Translations under genes and position numbers: made by a program
Notes under the pieces: model-generated
Databases searched by the model: none
What the model was told of the DNA's origin: nothing
The model's input: only the letters and a program-made list of their open reading frames with translations
Source of the DNA: Cocos nucifera
Taxonomy: Eukaryota; Streptophyta; Magnoliopsida; Arecales; Arecaceae
NCBI GenBank assembly: GCA_006176705.1
Contig: QRFJ01000046.1
Location: 3,056,065-3,120,064, forward strand
Length of the DNA stretch: 64,000 nucleotides
Direction of reading: 5' to 3'
Shown here: in pieces, positions 1 through 12,788 of the stretch
How the letters are laid out: every line of letters begins with the position of its first letter
Position numbering within the stretch: the first letter of the stretch is position 1

Positions 1-514
1 GATAAAATAATTTGTAACGTTGTGGCTACTTTAAATTTATAAACAAGTTTCTAAATAGAGAGAAATGTTCTTCCAACAAGAGAAAAGAGAGAAAATCCAA
101 GAAAAATGACAATAAGAAGAAAAAAGGGTCCTTATTTTGGTTAAGGAAAAATAGCTTATTTGGCTAGAGTTTTCCAATATCGTAAGGGAAAAATGAAGAA
201 TGAGGCTAATGTGATGGACAGCAAGGTGGTTGCCACAATTATTAAAATTCTAATAGTCAACATATAAAAAGATTGGTGGATTAATTCTAGAGCAACCTAC
301 CATGCAACTTTATATAGAAATCTATTCAAGACCTATGAAGCTTTGGACGATAAAAAATCAATATTTATGGGCAATTTTTCCATATATGCTGTTATAGGAA
401 AAAGAGTTCTACAAGTTTCTCTTGCTTCTATAAAGTTCTTACTCTCAAGGATGTCGATCATAATCCTAGAAATAGGAAGAGCTTTATTTTTGCCAAAAAC
501 TTGATGATCATATG
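1..514 (+). pseudogene. Ty1/copia gag-pol remnant, part 1 (protease region)
   Basis: A degenerate copia polyprotein can be read in broken frames. Near 271-330 it reads WWINSRATYHA followed by LFKTYEALDD and MGNFSIYAVIGK. This matches the copia protease stretch that normally reads WWIDSGATRHV, so the catalytic D-S-G has become N-S-R. It continues as VLKDVDHNPRNRKSF, the usual 'VLKDVLHVPNIRKNL' region. The copy starts outside the window. It is cut at 514 by the solo LTR and resumes at 3,120. It is certainly non-functional. Confidence 0.75.
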
Positions 515-3119
515 TGTAATACTCTGAACCCATCAATCTAGAAATTGTGCGGATCCTAAAGCATTACAAGAAAAAAATTAATTAAGGCTAGCATGTGAAA
601 GAAACTCCAAAGGAGTTCTTCTTCTGTCGAATTTTCTAATCCCACTCAAAAATCCTATAAAAGTTACACTCGAATTCTTCCCTACTAAAACTCTTGTTTC
701 ATCCTCATCAGAATGAAAAAAAAAAAACAAAGAATGCAATTCTTTCTCCCCGATTTTTTCTTGAAGTATTGCTAGTTTGATCTTAATTTGACCATCAAAG
801 AATTAAATCAATTTTCATCAAAAAATTAGATAAATCTATCTTAACATCTTTCCCTTAACCTTCTGTAGTTTCTAAGCATAAATCTTTCTCAAATTCTATA
901 GAAATTTTTTGGAAAAAACTTGATTACCGCATTCCCCTATTTTTGCCCGACTTGCTCTTGGTTTTTTATTGCTAGTTGCCACCATTGGTCGCTGTTCACC
1001 ACCATGGCCTGCTCTTCTGGCCATGGATATTATCGATCGATGGGAGGTCCTTTGTTAGAGAAGGAATGAGAAGAAAGAGTTCTCATGTTTCGTTAAAGAA
1101 AATAGGAAGAAGAGGGCTAATGCCCTACATTCCGTATTAAAAAAAAAGAAGAAAAAAAAAGAAAAGAAAGGAAAAAAAAAGAAGAGAAGAGAGTTTCTTT
1201 CTCTTTCCTCTCTTCTTTTAGTTTGAATTCCTACTTTCTTTCTCTAGAATTTTCTCTCTCTTCATGAATTTCTTTCTCTATGATTGATCCAATAAAATAT
1301 TTCTTTCAATTAATTTTGACTTGATTCGAAAGAAGAGTCTTGATCCGCGGTCGCTGGATAGCATGCTGGTATCCACTTTGAACAAATTTGAATATCATTA
1401 CATTTGATTATCTATATTTTTTATTGAACTATATATACATTAATTCAACTATAATTTGACTAAATCACCTTGATTAGATCAATTTGGATGTCGGGCCATG
1501 TTGCCTGACCAACCATGTTTCATCTTTATTTTTTCTTCAATATTTTCTTTCAATGTGATTTATAAATCCAATGAATTGGATCTATTGCTTTGAATCTGAG
1601 TTGATTCTAATAAAAAATTTTGAACCACTCTATCAATCAAACAATATGCTCATAGTATTTGAGCCTTTGTTGAGTATCGCATGATCTAGTCTTGTTGATC
1701 TCTATCAAAATATGGTATTTTAAGTGATCCTGATTAGACAAAGCTACTTAATCAAATTGATTCCTAATTGATAATTGGTGTACCAACCTCTACTTTGACT
1801 CTCATCGGACACTAATAGATTTAATCATCATTGGCCTCTATTGAACCATTTGTTTCTTATTCTAATTGTGATATAATAAACTATCCTAATTAGACTAATT
1901 GGAATTATGGACATTACCGCTTTTGTCAGCTTTGTAAGGTTGTTGGAACTTAGTGTTTATATTGGTTTTAACTTAAGACTGATAGAATTATATTTTGAAT
2001 AATAGGTTCTAAAGAATGCTTTTAGGATTGATGGAATCTATTTGTTCAGTATTTTACAGTGGCAAGTAATGAACCATTTTGTCGATATATTTCATAATTT
2101 ATTTTAAAATAAATTATTAGTCTTTGACATATGCATGATTTATGAAATTGTATTTGAATGGAAAGTGATTTAAAAATTTGAGATTTTTGGAATGATATGG
2201 TTTATTGATTGATTATGGAATATGCATATGTTTAGTAAAATTATGACATCTGTATATTGTGTTGCATAAGTACTTTGATATGGATTGGATTTATGTTCTC
2301 AGTCTAACTATGTTTCAATGGATCTAATTATGTTTTAGTGGATTTCATCAATGAAGGTTAAATATTGGTACTCAGCGGATCCTACTAATGAAAGTTAAAT
2401 ATTAGTACTTAGTGGACCCCAGCAATGGAGGTTAAATATTGGCACTCAGTGGATCCCGCCAATAAAGGTTACATGTTGGTACTTAATAGACCACACCAAT
2501 GGAGGTTAAACATTGATATTTAGTAGATTCTGCCAATGAAAATTAAACATTGGTCAGTTAAAGGTTATTAAGTTATATGTATTTTGATTCGAATCGGATT
2601 AATGGTTATGCATGCATATGCTATTTGAAAATGTTGATTTATTTAAGTAAGCATAAGATATGTTCTTCTGTTTATTCATGATATTTTTTTTTGAACATTA
2701 AATCTTATGATAATACTAAAATATCTAGTTGAGATACTCATTACTTTTAGATATTCGAGCTCATCATTTTTTTTTAATTTTTCAGATTTAGATTCTTAAT
2801 CACAGTCATGAGTACTACTTTGAGAGTGAGTTAGAAGAAAGAGTTAACAATATTAATCGAGTTTAAATATAAATTTATCATTATATTTTATAGGATTATT
2901 GTTCGAGATTTAATTGATGTAAAATTTTTTGAATATTATTGAAATTTTGTATGAGATTAAAGTTGATGTAAAATTTTGGACTGAAATTATTATGAATTCT
3001 ATGGTGATGCATTGATATCGTGTCTGGAATGACTTGCATGCTTATGGAAAGAGTTTTCATAAGTGTACGGTGGTTGCCGCAACTCCTAGCTTGCAAAATC
3101 TTGGATCAAGAGCAGGATA
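515..3119. repeat. Solo LTR of about 2.6 kb with exact 5-bp target duplication
   Basis: The block starts TGTAATACTCTGAACC and ends GGATA (an LTR terminus TG...CA with CA changed to TA). It is flanked by ATATG on both sides (510-514 and 3,120-3,124). The copia reading that stops at 514 resumes directly after 3,124, which shows that this block is an insertion. No internal region or second LTR is present, so it is best explained as a solo LTR left by recombination. The TGTAATAC start and the length suggest a gypsy element, but I did not identify the family. It contains a pyrimidine/purine-rich stretch (about 1,138-1,260) and a short tandem array (2,340-2,560). Confidence 0.65.
2340..2560. repeat. 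Tandem repeat, about 42-bp unit, about five copies
   Basis: Units contain GGTTAAATATTGGTACTCAG followed by TGGATCCCGCCAATG in diverged copies. The array lies inside the solo LTR and is probably an LTR sub-repeat. Confidence 0.65.
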
Positions 3120-3250
3120 ATATGTTTAAAATTTTATTTGATTTCCAAACAGGCTATTATCTTTAAAAAAAGGGATCGTTGTATTAGGAAAGGCCATGCC
3201 AAAGATAATATGTACTTAATTAGTATAGTGAATATACTTTTGTTTCTTTT
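3120..3250 (+). pseudogene. Ty1/copia remnant, part 2
   Basis: Directly after the solo LTR the copia reading resumes. SKQAIIFKKRDRCIRKGHA is followed by KDNMYLISIVN, which corresponds to the region after the protease that normally reads like FVGKGY..DGMFKLN. It ends around 3,240 with no further recognisable copia sequence, so the remnant is truncated on this side. Confidence 0.6.
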
Positions 3251-3369
3251 TGTTGGCTCATGGCATTTCCTATCTCCATCCCAGCTGGCTCCATACAAAC
3301 TATTACACGCAGATGCCATGTAGATATTGGCACTGAAAAAGATGGCGAAGCCTGGGTAATCGTGCAAGA

Positions 3370-3740
3370 CCTTAATTACCACTCCTCTTCGGCCTACGGT
3401 TCTGCAAAGCCACCTTCAAATCATTCTTTACTATAAAAAAAGCTAGGGAGGAGTCGGCATTTGTCGTGGCGACATGGATCAAGGAGTCACTATATGCAGC
3501 GGTAGCAGATGAGCCATTGCTCACCGGGAAGCTTTGAAGGGATGATGAAGGCGATGGTTGCTGGGAGATCAAGTTTAATGACTCGAGAGTAAGATTGGTG
3601 CAAGCCTCAGCAAATTAAGGTAACCACGTCGGAGTTCTTAGCCTCAAAGGAGAGAGATAGTAGAGAGGGTCAGCTGGCCTATTAGGTGGATGTGGAGTCG
3701 TCATCACAACTTGGCACTATTTTACATTCAGGTAAATTTA
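3370..3740 (+). pseudogene. BAHD acyltransferase pseudogene fragment (N-terminal exon)
   Basis: The plus strand reads AREESAFVVATWIKESLYAA, then DEPLLTGKL, a stop, RDDEGDGCWEIKFNDSRVRL and then SEFLASKERDSREGQLAY. This is the N-terminal pattern of plant BAHD (transferase family, PF02458) acyltransferases: a WIKESL..AL helix, P-L-L-x-G-x-L, then W-E-I-x-F-N-D-x-G-V. The branch resembles the CER2/CER26-like subgroup, but this is only a judgement from memory. It is broken by TGA at 3,535-3,537 (where the family has Arg), a frame change near 3,610, and TAG at 3,683-3,685 (where Trp is expected). An intron donor is kept (CATTCAG then GTAAAT at 3,732), so it is a DNA-level copy and not a retrocopy. 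No second exon with the DFGWG motif was found downstream. Confidence 0.65.
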
Positions 3741-4570
3741 CTTGTTTTCTTGTTTTTTCCTTTCTATAATATGGTTGCCCCATCATTTTTTCAAAAAATT
3801 CGTTCAACTTCAATTTCTTAAGAAGAATATTAGAGGTGCTACCATATTACATGAAAATGATGAAAATATAGTCATATCAGATAGTAAATCATGTTTGAAA
3901 TTAAACAGCTCTTATTAGAAGAGTGAAAAAGGGTAGGATAGCATTTGGGTACCTACCTACCAATCAAATGCTAGCAAACCCCCTTATAAAACTATCATCT
4001 AGTAGGATGATCAAAAAAATCATGGGAGGTATGGAACTATTATTAGTTAAAGAGATAGTCTAAATTGAAGTCTTTTCATCATATATATTGATATCACTAA
4101 ACTTTCTAAGGTATGGAAGTTCAAAGTAAATTTTAAATGACCATCCAAGAAAGGACAATACGACGTTGCATTTCCAATGCTTTAAACTTTCAAAGGAATA
4201 TGATGGGGTAAAACTAATCAAATACTATTTCTGTTCCTTCAAAATCCCATATCTAATTAATGCACTGTTATTCCACAAGAAGATAGGTTCGACATTATCC
4301 ATAAAAGATTCATAGTTTTTAAAGTAAAGTTAATAAAGCAGCTAACCTTTGCAAGTAGGAAAGTGAGAGGCTACTTTTGGGTTACCTGTAGAATACTAAT
4401 GATCGGTTTGCTATGCTTGAATCACATTAACGCAAGGTCCATTACAGAATCGTTTAGAAAATCAAGAATTAGTTACAATGTGAATATTGATTTATGAGTT
4501 CTTAATATTCTAAGATCAGGGAGGAGTGGTTTCATAGTTCGAAAGAATCATTTTGGGGATGACTGTAGTA
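3741..4570. other. AT-rich spacer, nothing recognised
   Basis: I see no coding pattern, LTR termini or strong repeats here. The first part would correspond to the intron of the BAHD fragment. Confidence 0.4.
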
Positions 4571-4574
4571 AACT

Positions 4575-4990
4575 ATTTAACTGGCTATGTTATCACCGCA
4601 AGATACTTACTGCTGAAATTCTCGAAAGAAAAGGATTCTATGGTCCTAGCGGATGCTCACTTTGCTATATTAATAGTGAATCAATTGATCGTATATTTAT
4701 TTATTGCACCTACTCTGCAGAGGTATAGAAAGAAACTATACACAGTTGTCACACCCCTCATGACCCTATACTTAGCATCGAACACCTCTGGGAAGAATGG
4801 ATATAGAAGCAATGTAGATCAGTCATTGCATCAATTTGGAAAGAAAAAAACAATAGATTATTCCAAGCTGAAGCTACTTCCCCCAATGAGACTGTTCGGA
4901 TGGTACTATTTTTGATAAAAGATTGGGCTAAAAACGTACGGGGGGAAGAACTATATTCCTCCTTCTCAAACGTCTGCACAAGCAGTTCTA
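4575..4990 (+). pseudogene. LINE (non-LTR retrotransposon) ORF2 C-terminal remnant
   Basis: The plus strand reads WLCYHRKILTAEILERKGF, then CSLCYINSESIDRIFIYC, then AEV-stop. This is the plant zf-RVT domain found after LINE reverse transcriptase, whose pattern is R.LTA..L..RG......C..C....E...H.F..C..S..VW. The histidine is Arg here, and the Trp after AEV has become TAG. Further on, IASIWKEKNNRLFQ matches the following 'IW.ERN.RIF' motif, and VLFLIKDWAKNVRG follows. The reverse transcriptase itself is missing upstream, which is typical of 5'-truncated LINEs. I saw no clear poly(A) tail. Confidence 0.75.
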
Positions 4991-5969
4991 ACATTGTTCC
5001 CTCTCAACGCTCCCTTTATCCCAAACTTCAACGAATCAGTGACTCTCTTCTACTTGTGCCAACATCATCCATAAACATTCAGGTTGATATTCATGTTGGT
5101 GGAAGGAAGCATGAGGCACCCCATAAGTTCTGTCGAGAACCATGGATGCTAAGCCTTCAAGCATCATGCATCCGCAGGCTTTTCTCTTCGCAAGAGCAGA
5201 ACTCCTTGGGTGATGGGACTTTTGCATGCCATTTCCTTTTTAATAGTTTATTTTTACCAATAAGAAACAACCTTGTATAGATTTTTATGCACCTTGGCGA
5301 GAATGGCCTCACCGAGGGGGAGGGCTGTTTTTCTTTTTTGTTCCCTTCTGCATTTCTATACACACGATCGGTTATACTTACATTTAGCATATAATATTAT
5401 CACAAGGGGGAAGTGCCTTATTTCCTCCTTGTTTACCTCTAAAACATGATTATTTTGTGCTCCTAGATTATTAAGCTCATCAATTTCTATTCAATTCAAG
5501 GTTCAAGATATAATACACCTTTGGACATGCAGTGTACAATAGCAAGCATTATTTATTTGTTTTCTTCAATTAGCTTCTTTATAATATTACTAGCTATTAG
5601 CAAATATGTAGGGGATATATATTTCCTAATAATAATTACAATAATTTTAAACGGATAACAAGTTGCTAGAAAGTTATATTTAATAAGGAGTCCTAATGAT
5701 TTGAAGATCTTTTTAAGTTTTTTAAACTTTTGGATGGTTAGTAGCTATTGAGAATCTCTAAAACATTTTTTTTAAAACATACAGAGAGTTGCATTATCCA
5801 ATGTTCAGACTCCATTAAGATGCATCATTTCTAAAAAAAGCATCTATACGGCATTTTAACTTTTGTAAAACCAATGGAATATGGAAACTAAGTTGAACTG
5901 AACTTATTTCTCCTAACTTGCTATCTCTACAACATCCATTCTCATCCTGACTTTCTATTGTGATAACTT
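4991..5969. other. Spacer, nothing recognised
   Basis: AT-rich, with stops in all frames. The first few hundred bases may be the 3' untranslated part of the LINE, but no boundary is visible. Confidence 0.4.
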
Positions 5970-5974
5970 TCCTC

Positions 5975-6357
5975 CGTTAGGTAATGTCCTGGTTAATTGG
6001 CCTAGTTTATCAGGAATTTTGAATTCAGACAATGATCAATTTGAATTCAAATAGAAATCAAATCATATCTAGTTACTTGATGGGAGTACCGATAAATATC
6101 TATAAATAAAGATTCTATTCTTGTCCATTAAGATGTATGTAGAAAATCTATCGTTATTACTACGACATAAAGAAAGGAAGAAGGGAGAAAAACTAATTTT
6201 CAGAAAGAATCCCAGTAAGATATCTTCTTTTTCTTCTACATCGAATTCTTTTGCATCAAGTATGTTTCATAAAGATTATAAAATCTTCTCTTTGTGATCC
6301 TGGATTCATGATATTCTTGATAAAGCATGTATGTATAATATCTAATTTTTGCTTATA
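5975..6357 (+). repeat. 5' LTR of the copia element
   Basis: Starts CGTTAGGTAATGTCC (TG changed to CG) and ends TTGCTTATA (CA changed to TA). It aligns along its length with 12,418-12,783. Confidence 0.88.
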
Positions 6358-6359
6358 TT

Positions 6360-6371
6360 TAGTATCAGAGC
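6360..6371 (+). promoter_or_regulatory. Primer-binding site, initiator tRNA-Met type
   Basis: TAGTATCAGAGC lies three bases after the 5' LTR. The standard plant site is TGGTATCAGAGC, so there is one mismatch. It primes minus-strand DNA synthesis. Confidence 0.85.
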
Positions 6372-8030
6372 TCGTATTTTCATGATGTTTATATAATAAA
6401 AACTTTATTTATTTATTCAAAGGTTTTTAGAATTGAAGCTTTATTATGAAATAAATAAATAAATAAAATTATGTTAATGGATCTTCTATCATATGTCCTC
6501 CTCTCATCTCAGTGGCTGGATTTTGGTCGTTCTATATTAGCCTGCAAGAATGGCCGGACCTCCAACCTACCGGCGTCATCCATGCCTAGATATCTTAGGC
6601 AACCACTTAAAAAGAAAAGAAAAGAAAAGAAAAGAAGCGAAAGGAAGAAGAAAGGTACGGTCGGATCTTAAAAATCGATCATGAATCTTGGGCAAGGAGG
6701 CAATGGTCCATCGATTGGAGTCTTCCGACGACCGCTGGCCCAAATTTGGTGGGAGGAGCACCACGTTGGGCTCCTCCATCTCCGTCCGATCGGGAAGACC
6801 TTTCAAACACCGATAAACTGGTGGATGTCATCTTAATCGTTGGGTACCCCGCTATCTGGATGCCGAGAGAATGCCGACGGTCCATCTTTTGGTGCTTCGG
6901 TGGTCGCTGGTTGGATTTTTTTTGGAGTTGATAACCACTAGCTAAGGCTTTTCTTCCCATTGATCTCCTATAAAGATCTGACCATCCTCACCGATGGTCG
7001 GGACGACATTCACAGGCCGATCGTCGGTGGTTGAGGATGGCCGGTGCCTCACTGGCAGTGAAGGTAGACAAGGATCAGCGGCTGCGATGGTGGATCATGG
7101 GGTTTTTGGATTTGATTAGGAGGAAGATGATAGAAGAAGGATTTTCGGGTTTTGGGTTCAGATTTTGATCTGGATCGATGAAGCACAACCCGCTAAAGAT
7201 TAAATTAGTTGAGCCAAATCAAATTTAGTTTGTTTTAATTGGGTTTAGGGCCCTTTGCAATTTAGCCCTTGTAAACTATAAAATTTCAAAATATTCCTCT
7301 TAAATTTTCTTTTCAATCCCTATTGAATTGTTTTATTCTCTAATGATCCATTAAGTTTATTTTAACCCTTCTATTAAAGATCTTGGCATTTTTTATGTTA
7401 TAACTATATCATCAAATATCAATTATTGATGAAATTTTAATTATTATTTATATGCATGATCTTATATTTATATATAGTTTATTAGTCACCAAAGTGGCCA
7501 AACTAGAATGTTTAAAGAATCTCAACATACATAAACTCATCATTTATCCATGATTAAATATCTATTAGTAAAAATTCAATGGATAAATTGATTTTCACTA
7601 CTCATTGAAACTTTAGGATTTATCCAAAGGTGAATCAATTATTCGATGGATAGTGAGCATGATAGAGGTAAATTAATATTCTTTGATTAAATGTATTTGT
7701 ATGTCTAAAAATAATAGGTATGTTTGGTTGAGAATGTTTAATTACCTATTAAAGAATTAATAATACATTAAATTTTGATAGTATGTTATAATATCTATCC
7801 AATGGAGAATTACAATATGTTTTTATTGATTATCTGAATCCATGATAAAATTATTTTATTTTAATTTGAGCATTTATGTATTATTTTTACAGCTTTATTT
7901 CTTCATTCGCATATTTCATCTGTACCACATTTAATGGTTTGAACTTTTCTTAATGGTATGAATAAGTCAATTTTTACTTAGGTATATTAGATCTTAACTT
8001 AGCACTATTGAAAGATAAACCTACTGCTCT
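6372..8030 (+). other. Copia leader region with a GC-richer block (about 6,480-7,190)
   Basis: No gag reading is visible before about 8,040. The block 6,480-7,190 is clearly richer in G and C than its surroundings and holds an A/G-rich run (6,608-6,655). It also holds an imperfect inverted repeat around CCATCCTCACCGATGGTCG / GTCGGTGGTTGAGGATGG (6,981-7,043). It could be a leader sequence or a separate insertion. I found no target duplication to decide. Confidence 0.45.
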
Positions 8031-8039
8031 TATAGATTC

Positions 8040-8680
8040 CAGCAGTGAGAAAAAGAAGTTATATCATAAAGCATGAGAATGCTTTAGCAGATTAAGTCTT
8101 ATGTTCATACGAATGACTATTACCAACAATATTAAGAGTACTATTTCATAAATAGAAAGTACAAAAAAATATTTAAAGTTTGTGAAAGAATATTTACATT
8201 CTATAGATAAGTCACTTGCTGATACACTAATGACAAAACTCACGATCATGAAGTTTAATGGGTCACGAAGTATGCAAGACCACATTATTGAGATGACTAA
8301 TATTGCAATAAGATTAAAGATTTTGGGGATGATTGTAGAAGATTTTTTCTTGGTATAGTTTATTTTGAACTCACTATCTTCTGAGTACAGACCTTTTCAA
8401 ATTAATTATAGCACTATTAAGGATAAGTAAAATATCAGTAAATTGTCCAGTGTGCTTACACAAGAGGAAATGAGATTGAAAAAGTAAAATAGTCATTTCA
8501 TTAATTTTATAAGTTAAGAAGCTGGTAAAGGATACAAGAAGAAAGCCAATAAATTTAAGAAGAAGAAAAAATGCCTACTAAAATTCTTCAGACTGATAAG
8601 AGGAATAAAAGCTGGATAAATGTCATTTCTGTAAAAATGTAGGACGCTATCAGAAAGATTGCTTAAAACATAAGGTTTGG
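8040..8680 (+). pseudogene. Copia gag pseudogene
   Basis: Readable pieces include YLHSIDKSLADTLMTKLT, MKFNGSRSMQDHIIEMTN, LNSLSSEYRPFQINYSTIKD and LTQEEMRLKK. These are the usual copia gag (UBN2-type) landmarks. The nucleocapsid zinc knuckle at 8,621-8,662 reads CHFCKNVGRYQKDC, with Arg in place of the metal-binding His of C-x2-C-x4-H-x4-C. Several in-frame stops are present. Confidence 0.8.
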
Positions 8681-8749
8681 TTCGAAAAAAAAAAATAAAT
8701 CTAATATCTTTGTATGTTTTGAATCAAACTTAGCTGAAATTTTTTATAA

Positions 8750-11700
8750 TACTTGATGGCTTGATTCTGGTGCTACTACTCATATTTCTAATTTGATGTA
8801 GAAATTTCTTTCGATCCAAACCATAAATCCAACTGAAGATTTATATTTATGAGAAATCGTATAAAGGTTCCAATTGAAGGCATAAAAATTTATCGTTTGA
8901 TCTTGAATTCTGATTATCATCTAGATCTATTATAGATAGTTTATGCGCATTCAAAATCTAGGAACTTAGTTTTTCTATCAAAACTTGATGTTTTTGGATT
9001 TAATTTTAAGTTTGGATATGATTGTTTTAGTTTATATAAGAATACCTCTTTTATTGATTCTGAAATTTTTTTTGATGTATGGTGTATATAAATTAAAATT
9101 GATAATCTTTTTACGAAATCCCTACTTACTATGCATCATAATTATGGAATTAAACATAATTTACTAAATAAAAATTTTGCTTACTTATAACATAAATGTT
9201 TGGATCAAATATCCAAAGAAAGATTAAAAATATTAGTAAAGAATGAGATTCTTCCAAATCTAGATTTTACTGATCTTGATACATGTATGGATTACATTAA
9301 GAAAAAATAAATTTAATATAACAAGAAACATGCCATAAGAAACACTCAGCTTCTTGAAATTATACATACTGATATATGTGAATCTTTTGATGTTTCATCT
9401 TTTAGTGAAGATAAATATTTTATCATTTTTATCGATAATCTTTTATATTATAGTTTTATCTATTTACTTCATAAAAAATCTCAAGCAATAGATGCCTTTG
9501 AGGTGTTTGCAAATAAGGTTGAAAGACAACTAGATAAAAAAATAAAAATTATAAGGTATGATAGAGGTGGTGAATATTATGAAAAATATAATGAAATAGA
9601 ATGATATCCAAATCCTTTACAAAGTTTCTCAAAAAATATGGCATATGCGTATAATATACTATGTCAGGTATATCTTAGCAAAATGATATAGCTAAAAGAC
9701 AGAATTGGATATTAATGGATATGATTAGAAGTATGATAAGTAACTCTTTACTATTTAAATCATTATGAATGTATACTCTTAAAACTGCTAAAATAGGATT
9801 TCTAATAAGGCAATTTCAAAAACTCCTTTTAAATTATGGATAGGAAGAAAATATTGTTTAAAACATATTCATGTTTGAGGTTGTGTAGCGGAAGCAGAAA
9901 TTTATAATCCATATAAAAAAAATTAAATTTTTGAATGATTAATGGTTACTTTATTGGTTACCTAGAGAAATTTAAAGGATATAAGTTTCATTATCTAAAT
10001 CATAGTCTGAGAATTGTTGAAACTAATAATGCAAGATTTATTGAAAATTATGAAGTTAGTGAGAATGATGATCTGTACAATGTGAAAATAAAGAAAGTTA
10101 AGATAAATATTTCATTACCCATAAGTATTCCTTCATCTACATTCATATAAAATATTATACCTAATGTTGAACAATATTTACTTGAGGAATTATCTCATGA
10201 AGAAACTGATTCACGGATATCTAACATATTCGAACCACAAGGAATATCTTTAAGAAGATCTGAAAGAGAAAGATGATCAGTTATTTTTGATGATTATATG
10301 ATTTATAGTAAATCATATTTTAATATTAAAATTAATAAAGATCCGATTTTATTTTTACAAGTCATAGAAAGTGTTGAGTCCGATAAATGGATTGATGCCA
10401 TGAAAGATAAGTTAAAATCCATGGAACATAATAAAATCTAGAATTTATTGAATTGCTAGAATATTCTAAATGAGTGGGGTGTAGATGGGTCTTTAAGACC
10501 AAGCGTGACTCGAATGACAATATCGAACGATATAAAGTTAGACTTTGCCAAAGATTATACTCAGAAAGAAGGTACTGATTATAAAAAATTTTTTTCTCGA
10601 TCTCAAAGAAAGATTTATTAAAAATTATTATGATATTGGAGGCTCACTATGATCTAGAGTTACACTAAATAAATGTGAAAATAGCCTTTCTTAATGGAGA
10701 CCTTGAGGAAGAAGTTTTTAAGGATCAACTTAAAGGTTTCTCAATAAAAAAAAAGTTAGATAGTGTGTAAATTAAAAAGATTAATATATAAACTAAAATA
10801 AGTTTCTAGACAATGGTACATCAAGTTTAATGATACCATAACATCTTTTGAATTTTAAAAAAAATATCGTTGATTGGTGTATATACCAAAAGGTCAGTGG
10901 GAGTAAGTTTATATTTTTAGTTCTATATATTGATGATATTTTACTTGCTGCTAATGATTTAATTATGTTGCATGAGATGAAAGATTTTCTCTCGAAGAAT
11001 TTTGAAATGAAAGATATGTAAGAGACATCTTATGTGATAGAAATTGAAATATTTCATGATAGATCATAAGATTTTCTAGGATTATCTTATAAAAAAATAT
11101 ATCGACAGAATTCTATAAAAAATTAATATGGATAAATGTTCAGCCAAAATTATTTCAGTACAGAAAGGAGATAAATTCAGTCTCATATAATGTTTAAAAA
11201 ATGCTGTAAAGCATAAATAAATAGAATCAATTTCTTATACTTTTATTATGCGTAGTTTAATGTATGTGCAAACTTGCATAAGACCAGATATCAATTTTGC
11301 AGTCAGAATACTAGGCAATTATCAAAGTAATTCTGGAAGAGATCATTGAAAAACTATAAAGAAAGTTTTGAGTACCTACAAGAAATGAAGAATTATATGC
11401 TCATGTGTGGAAGATGCAACAACTTGAAAGTGGTTGGATACTCAGATTCAGATTTTGCTGGATACACTGACAGTAGAAAATCCATATATAGTTATTTTTT
11501 ATGTTTGCTGAAGGAATAGTATCATGAAAAGTGCCAAAAAGTCTATCATTGCTTTATCCACTATGAAAGCAGAGTTTGTAGCATGTTTTAACGCTACAAT
11601 CCAGGCTTTATAATTGAAAAAAAAATTTTATTTCAGGACTTGAGATCGTCGACATCATTACCAAGCTGCTGAAAATTTACTATAATAATTCTGTAGCAGT

Positions 11701-11915
11701 ATTTTTCTCAAAAAATGATAAATATTTAAGAGATGCTAAATATATCAAGTTAAAATATTTTATTATTAAGAAGGAGGTTTAGAAACTAAAAGTATCTATT
11801 GAATATATTGGAACAGATCTCATGATAGCGGATTCGTTGATAAAAGACTTACAACCGAAGATATTTAAAGAACATATACATAGAATAGATCGTAGTTGTA
11901 TTAATGAATAATGTA
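8750..11915 (+). pseudogene. Copia pol pseudogene (PR-INT-RT-RNase H)
   Basis: Protease: WLDSGATTHISN at 8,757-8,790 keeps D-S-G. Integrase: TDICESF near 9,370 and RYDRGGEYYEKY at 9,554-9,590 keep the first two Asp residues. The catalytic Glu is lost: AERRN has become AKRQN (AAA at 9,694-9,696). Reverse transcriptase: KWIDAMKDKLKSMEHNKI near 10,390, VKIAFLNGDLEEEVF near 10,680, and the YIDD active site as LYIDDILLAA at 10,923-10,950. RNase H: YSDSDFAGYTDSRKSIY near 11,437, ALSTMKAEFVACFNAT near 11,555, and the tail KDLQPKIFKEHIH near 11,850. The order INT before RT defines Ty1/copia. Many stops and frameshifts are present. Confidence 0.88.
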
Positions 11916-12063
11916 TTAATGATGATTTTGACATTCTGAGCTCAATAAAGTATTTTCTGATTTACATTAATAAATTTTTTATTTCTTATGATAGTGTACA
12001 TATATATTCTATCATGAATTAAATATAACAAGAAAGTCTCTATGAGATATTAGTGGACCATAA

Positions 12064-12214
<151 letters not shown>

Positions 12215-12406
12215 CTGGTATGTTAAGTTGCAAATGTTGTGGTATATGGAAGAAAGTTTGCTAAATAAATGGTATATGACTGGCAACATAACTCGTATTT
12301 AGCAATTTATCATTTTAAGATAATTATGATGAATATTAAGAAAGAGATTTATTTCTTTTTGCACATATAATGATTATATTTTAAATCTTAATATTATAAT
12401 CAAGCT

Positions 12407-12417
12407 AAATGGGAGAA
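12407..12417 (+). promoter_or_regulatory. Polypurine tract of the copia element
   Basis: AAATGGGAGAA lies directly before the 3' LTR. It is the expected primer for plus-strand synthesis. Confidence 0.75.
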
Positions 12418-12783
12418 CGTTAGATAATGTCCCAATTAAGTGGTCTGATTAATCATGAATTTTAAATTCAGATAATGATCAACTTGAATTCAAATAAAAA
12501 TTAAATCTTATCTGATTACTTGATGAGAGTACCGATAGTCCTATCCCTGCCTATTAAGATATATGTAGAAAATCTATCATTACCGCTATGATATAAAGAA
12601 AGAAAGAAGGGAGAGAAATTGATTTTTAGAAAGAATTTCAGTAAGATGCCTTCCTTATCTTCTGCATCGAATTCTTCTGCATTAGATATATTTTGTAAAG
12701 ATTATGAAATCTTTCCTTTATGATCCTCGATTCATGATATTCTTGATAAAGCATGTATATAAAATATTTGATTTTTGCTTATA
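12418..12783 (+). repeat. 3' LTR of the copia element
   Basis: Starts CGTTAGATAATGTCC and ends TTGCTTATA, like the 5' LTR. TCCTC follows at 12,784-12,788, identical to the bases before the 5' LTR. Confidence 0.88.
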
Positions 12784-12788
12784 TCCTC

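Noticed and set aside
6679..6960. 93-codon minus frame in the copia leader
   Set aside because: No recognisable motif, opposite strand to the element, and overlapping frames are equally open.
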